A model generated the notes under the pieces. The model was not told where the DNA came from, searched no databases, and saw only the letters and a list, made by a program, of their open reading frames with translations. Of a DNA stretch of 6,290 nt, positions 6,036 to 6,290 are shown in pieces (within the stretch, counting starts at the first letter, position 1; every line of letters begins with the position of its first letter). Origin of the DNA: Thermoproteota archaeon (lineage in GTDB: Archaea; Thermoproteota; Thermoprotei_A; Sulfolobales; Pyrodictiaceae); assembly GCA_013153105.1 (NCBI GenBank), contig JAADFC010000061.1, positions 1 through 6,290 of the forward strand. The letters are read 5' to 3'. A program made the translations under genes and the position numbers.

Positions 6036-6290
6036 GTGGCCGGCGTCGTCGAGGAGCCCGAGGCGTGGGCGCGCCCGTTCATAGAGGCGGTTGCTAGGCT
6101 GCTATCGGCGGCGGGTTACCGGGGTGTGGACACAGTCTTCGCCGCCGTGTTCGCCTCGATAGCGGCGGGCCACCTCACCGGCGTAGACTACTTCTACGAG
6201 TACGCTGTGGACGCCTACTATGAGGCCGTGGACGCATACGAGGAGCATGCCCCCCTCGCCGAGCCCAGGTGGACGCCGAGCTACTGGTAC
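6036..6290 (+). CDS. Unrecognised protein, N-terminal 85 codons only
   Basis: The frame is open from GTG 6036 to the window edge, with GGGGGTG ending 8 nt before the start and an in-frame stop upstream at 5985-5987. The visible part is acidic and mostly helical by pattern. A first amphipathic helix (about 14-26, FIEAVARLLSAAG) precedes a hydrophobic stretch (about 31-46, VDTVFAAVFASIAAGH). Then comes a very Tyr- and acid-rich segment (51-70, beginning DYFYEYAVDAYYEAVDAYEE), and PRWTPSYWY at the edge. There is no signal peptide and no family I recognise. A TTG at 6000 would add 12 residues but lacks a ribosome site. It shares an intergenic region with the K+ channel but shows no functional link to it. 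Confidence 0.7.
   Translation, partial: MAGVVEEPEAWARPFIEAVARLLSAAGYRGVDTVFAAVFASIAAGHLTGVDYFYEYAVDAYYEAVDAYEEHAPLAEPRWTPSYWY

Noticed and set aside
5801..6082. A 93-codon minus-strand frame spanning the divergent promoter
   Set aside because: It overlaps both the channel N-terminus and the right-hand gene start, and its product is Ser/Gly/Pro/Arg-rich without features.
1..6290. CRISPR arrays, tRNA or rRNA genes, insertion sequences, attachment sites
   Set aside because: Searched by eye on both strands; no regular repeats, cloverleaf, transposase motifs or terminal repeats were found.

Overview
This is a GC-rich, densely packed window that looks like chromosome from a hyperthermophilic archaeon, most likely a crenarchaeote (Desulfurococcales-like, an inference). 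The evidence is an archaeal Hel308 repair helicase, an MthK-type potassium channel, heavy use of AGG for arginine and ATA for isoleucine, GTG at every start I can place, and short leaders or purine-rich ribosome sites. There are no tRNA or rRNA genes, CRISPR arrays, insertion sequences or phage genes. The region looks like core or lineage-specific chromosome, not a mobile island.

Layout, left to right: (1) a Hel308/Hjm superfamily 2 helicase on the minus strand (1-2164), whose last codons run off the left edge; (2) upstream of it on the same strand, 45 bp away, a PP-loop protein of the PAPS-reductase/sulfurtransferase fold with a 230-residue N-terminal extension of unknown family (2210-3610); (3) a 126-bp divergent control region holding a 19-bp near-palindrome; (4) on the plus strand, a second, strongly diverged PP-loop paralogue (3737-4978); (5) on the minus strand, a two-helix potassium channel with a cytoplasmic RCK domain (4962-5948), overlapping the previous gene tail to tail by 17 bp; (6) a short divergent promoter region with a shared CTATAG; (7) on the plus strand, the first 85 codons of an unrecognised gene running off the right edge.

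The most interesting unit is the divergent pair of PP-loop paralogues. Both keep the ATP-pyrophosphatase loop SGGKDS, a Cys-Thr-x-x-x/x-Lys motif, a GDRxxESP motif and a CxxC motif. They differ in the rest of the substrate pocket and in their extra domains. Three shared cysteines arranged as C...CxxC suggest an iron-sulfur cluster and sulfur-transfer or reductase chemistry. The substrate cannot be read from the sequence. The helicase probably shares a transcript with the first paralogue. A G-rich tract able to form a G-quadruplex lies just before the helicase start. The channel appears to have lost two of the three residues that bind Ca2+ in MthK, so it is probably gated by another ligand.
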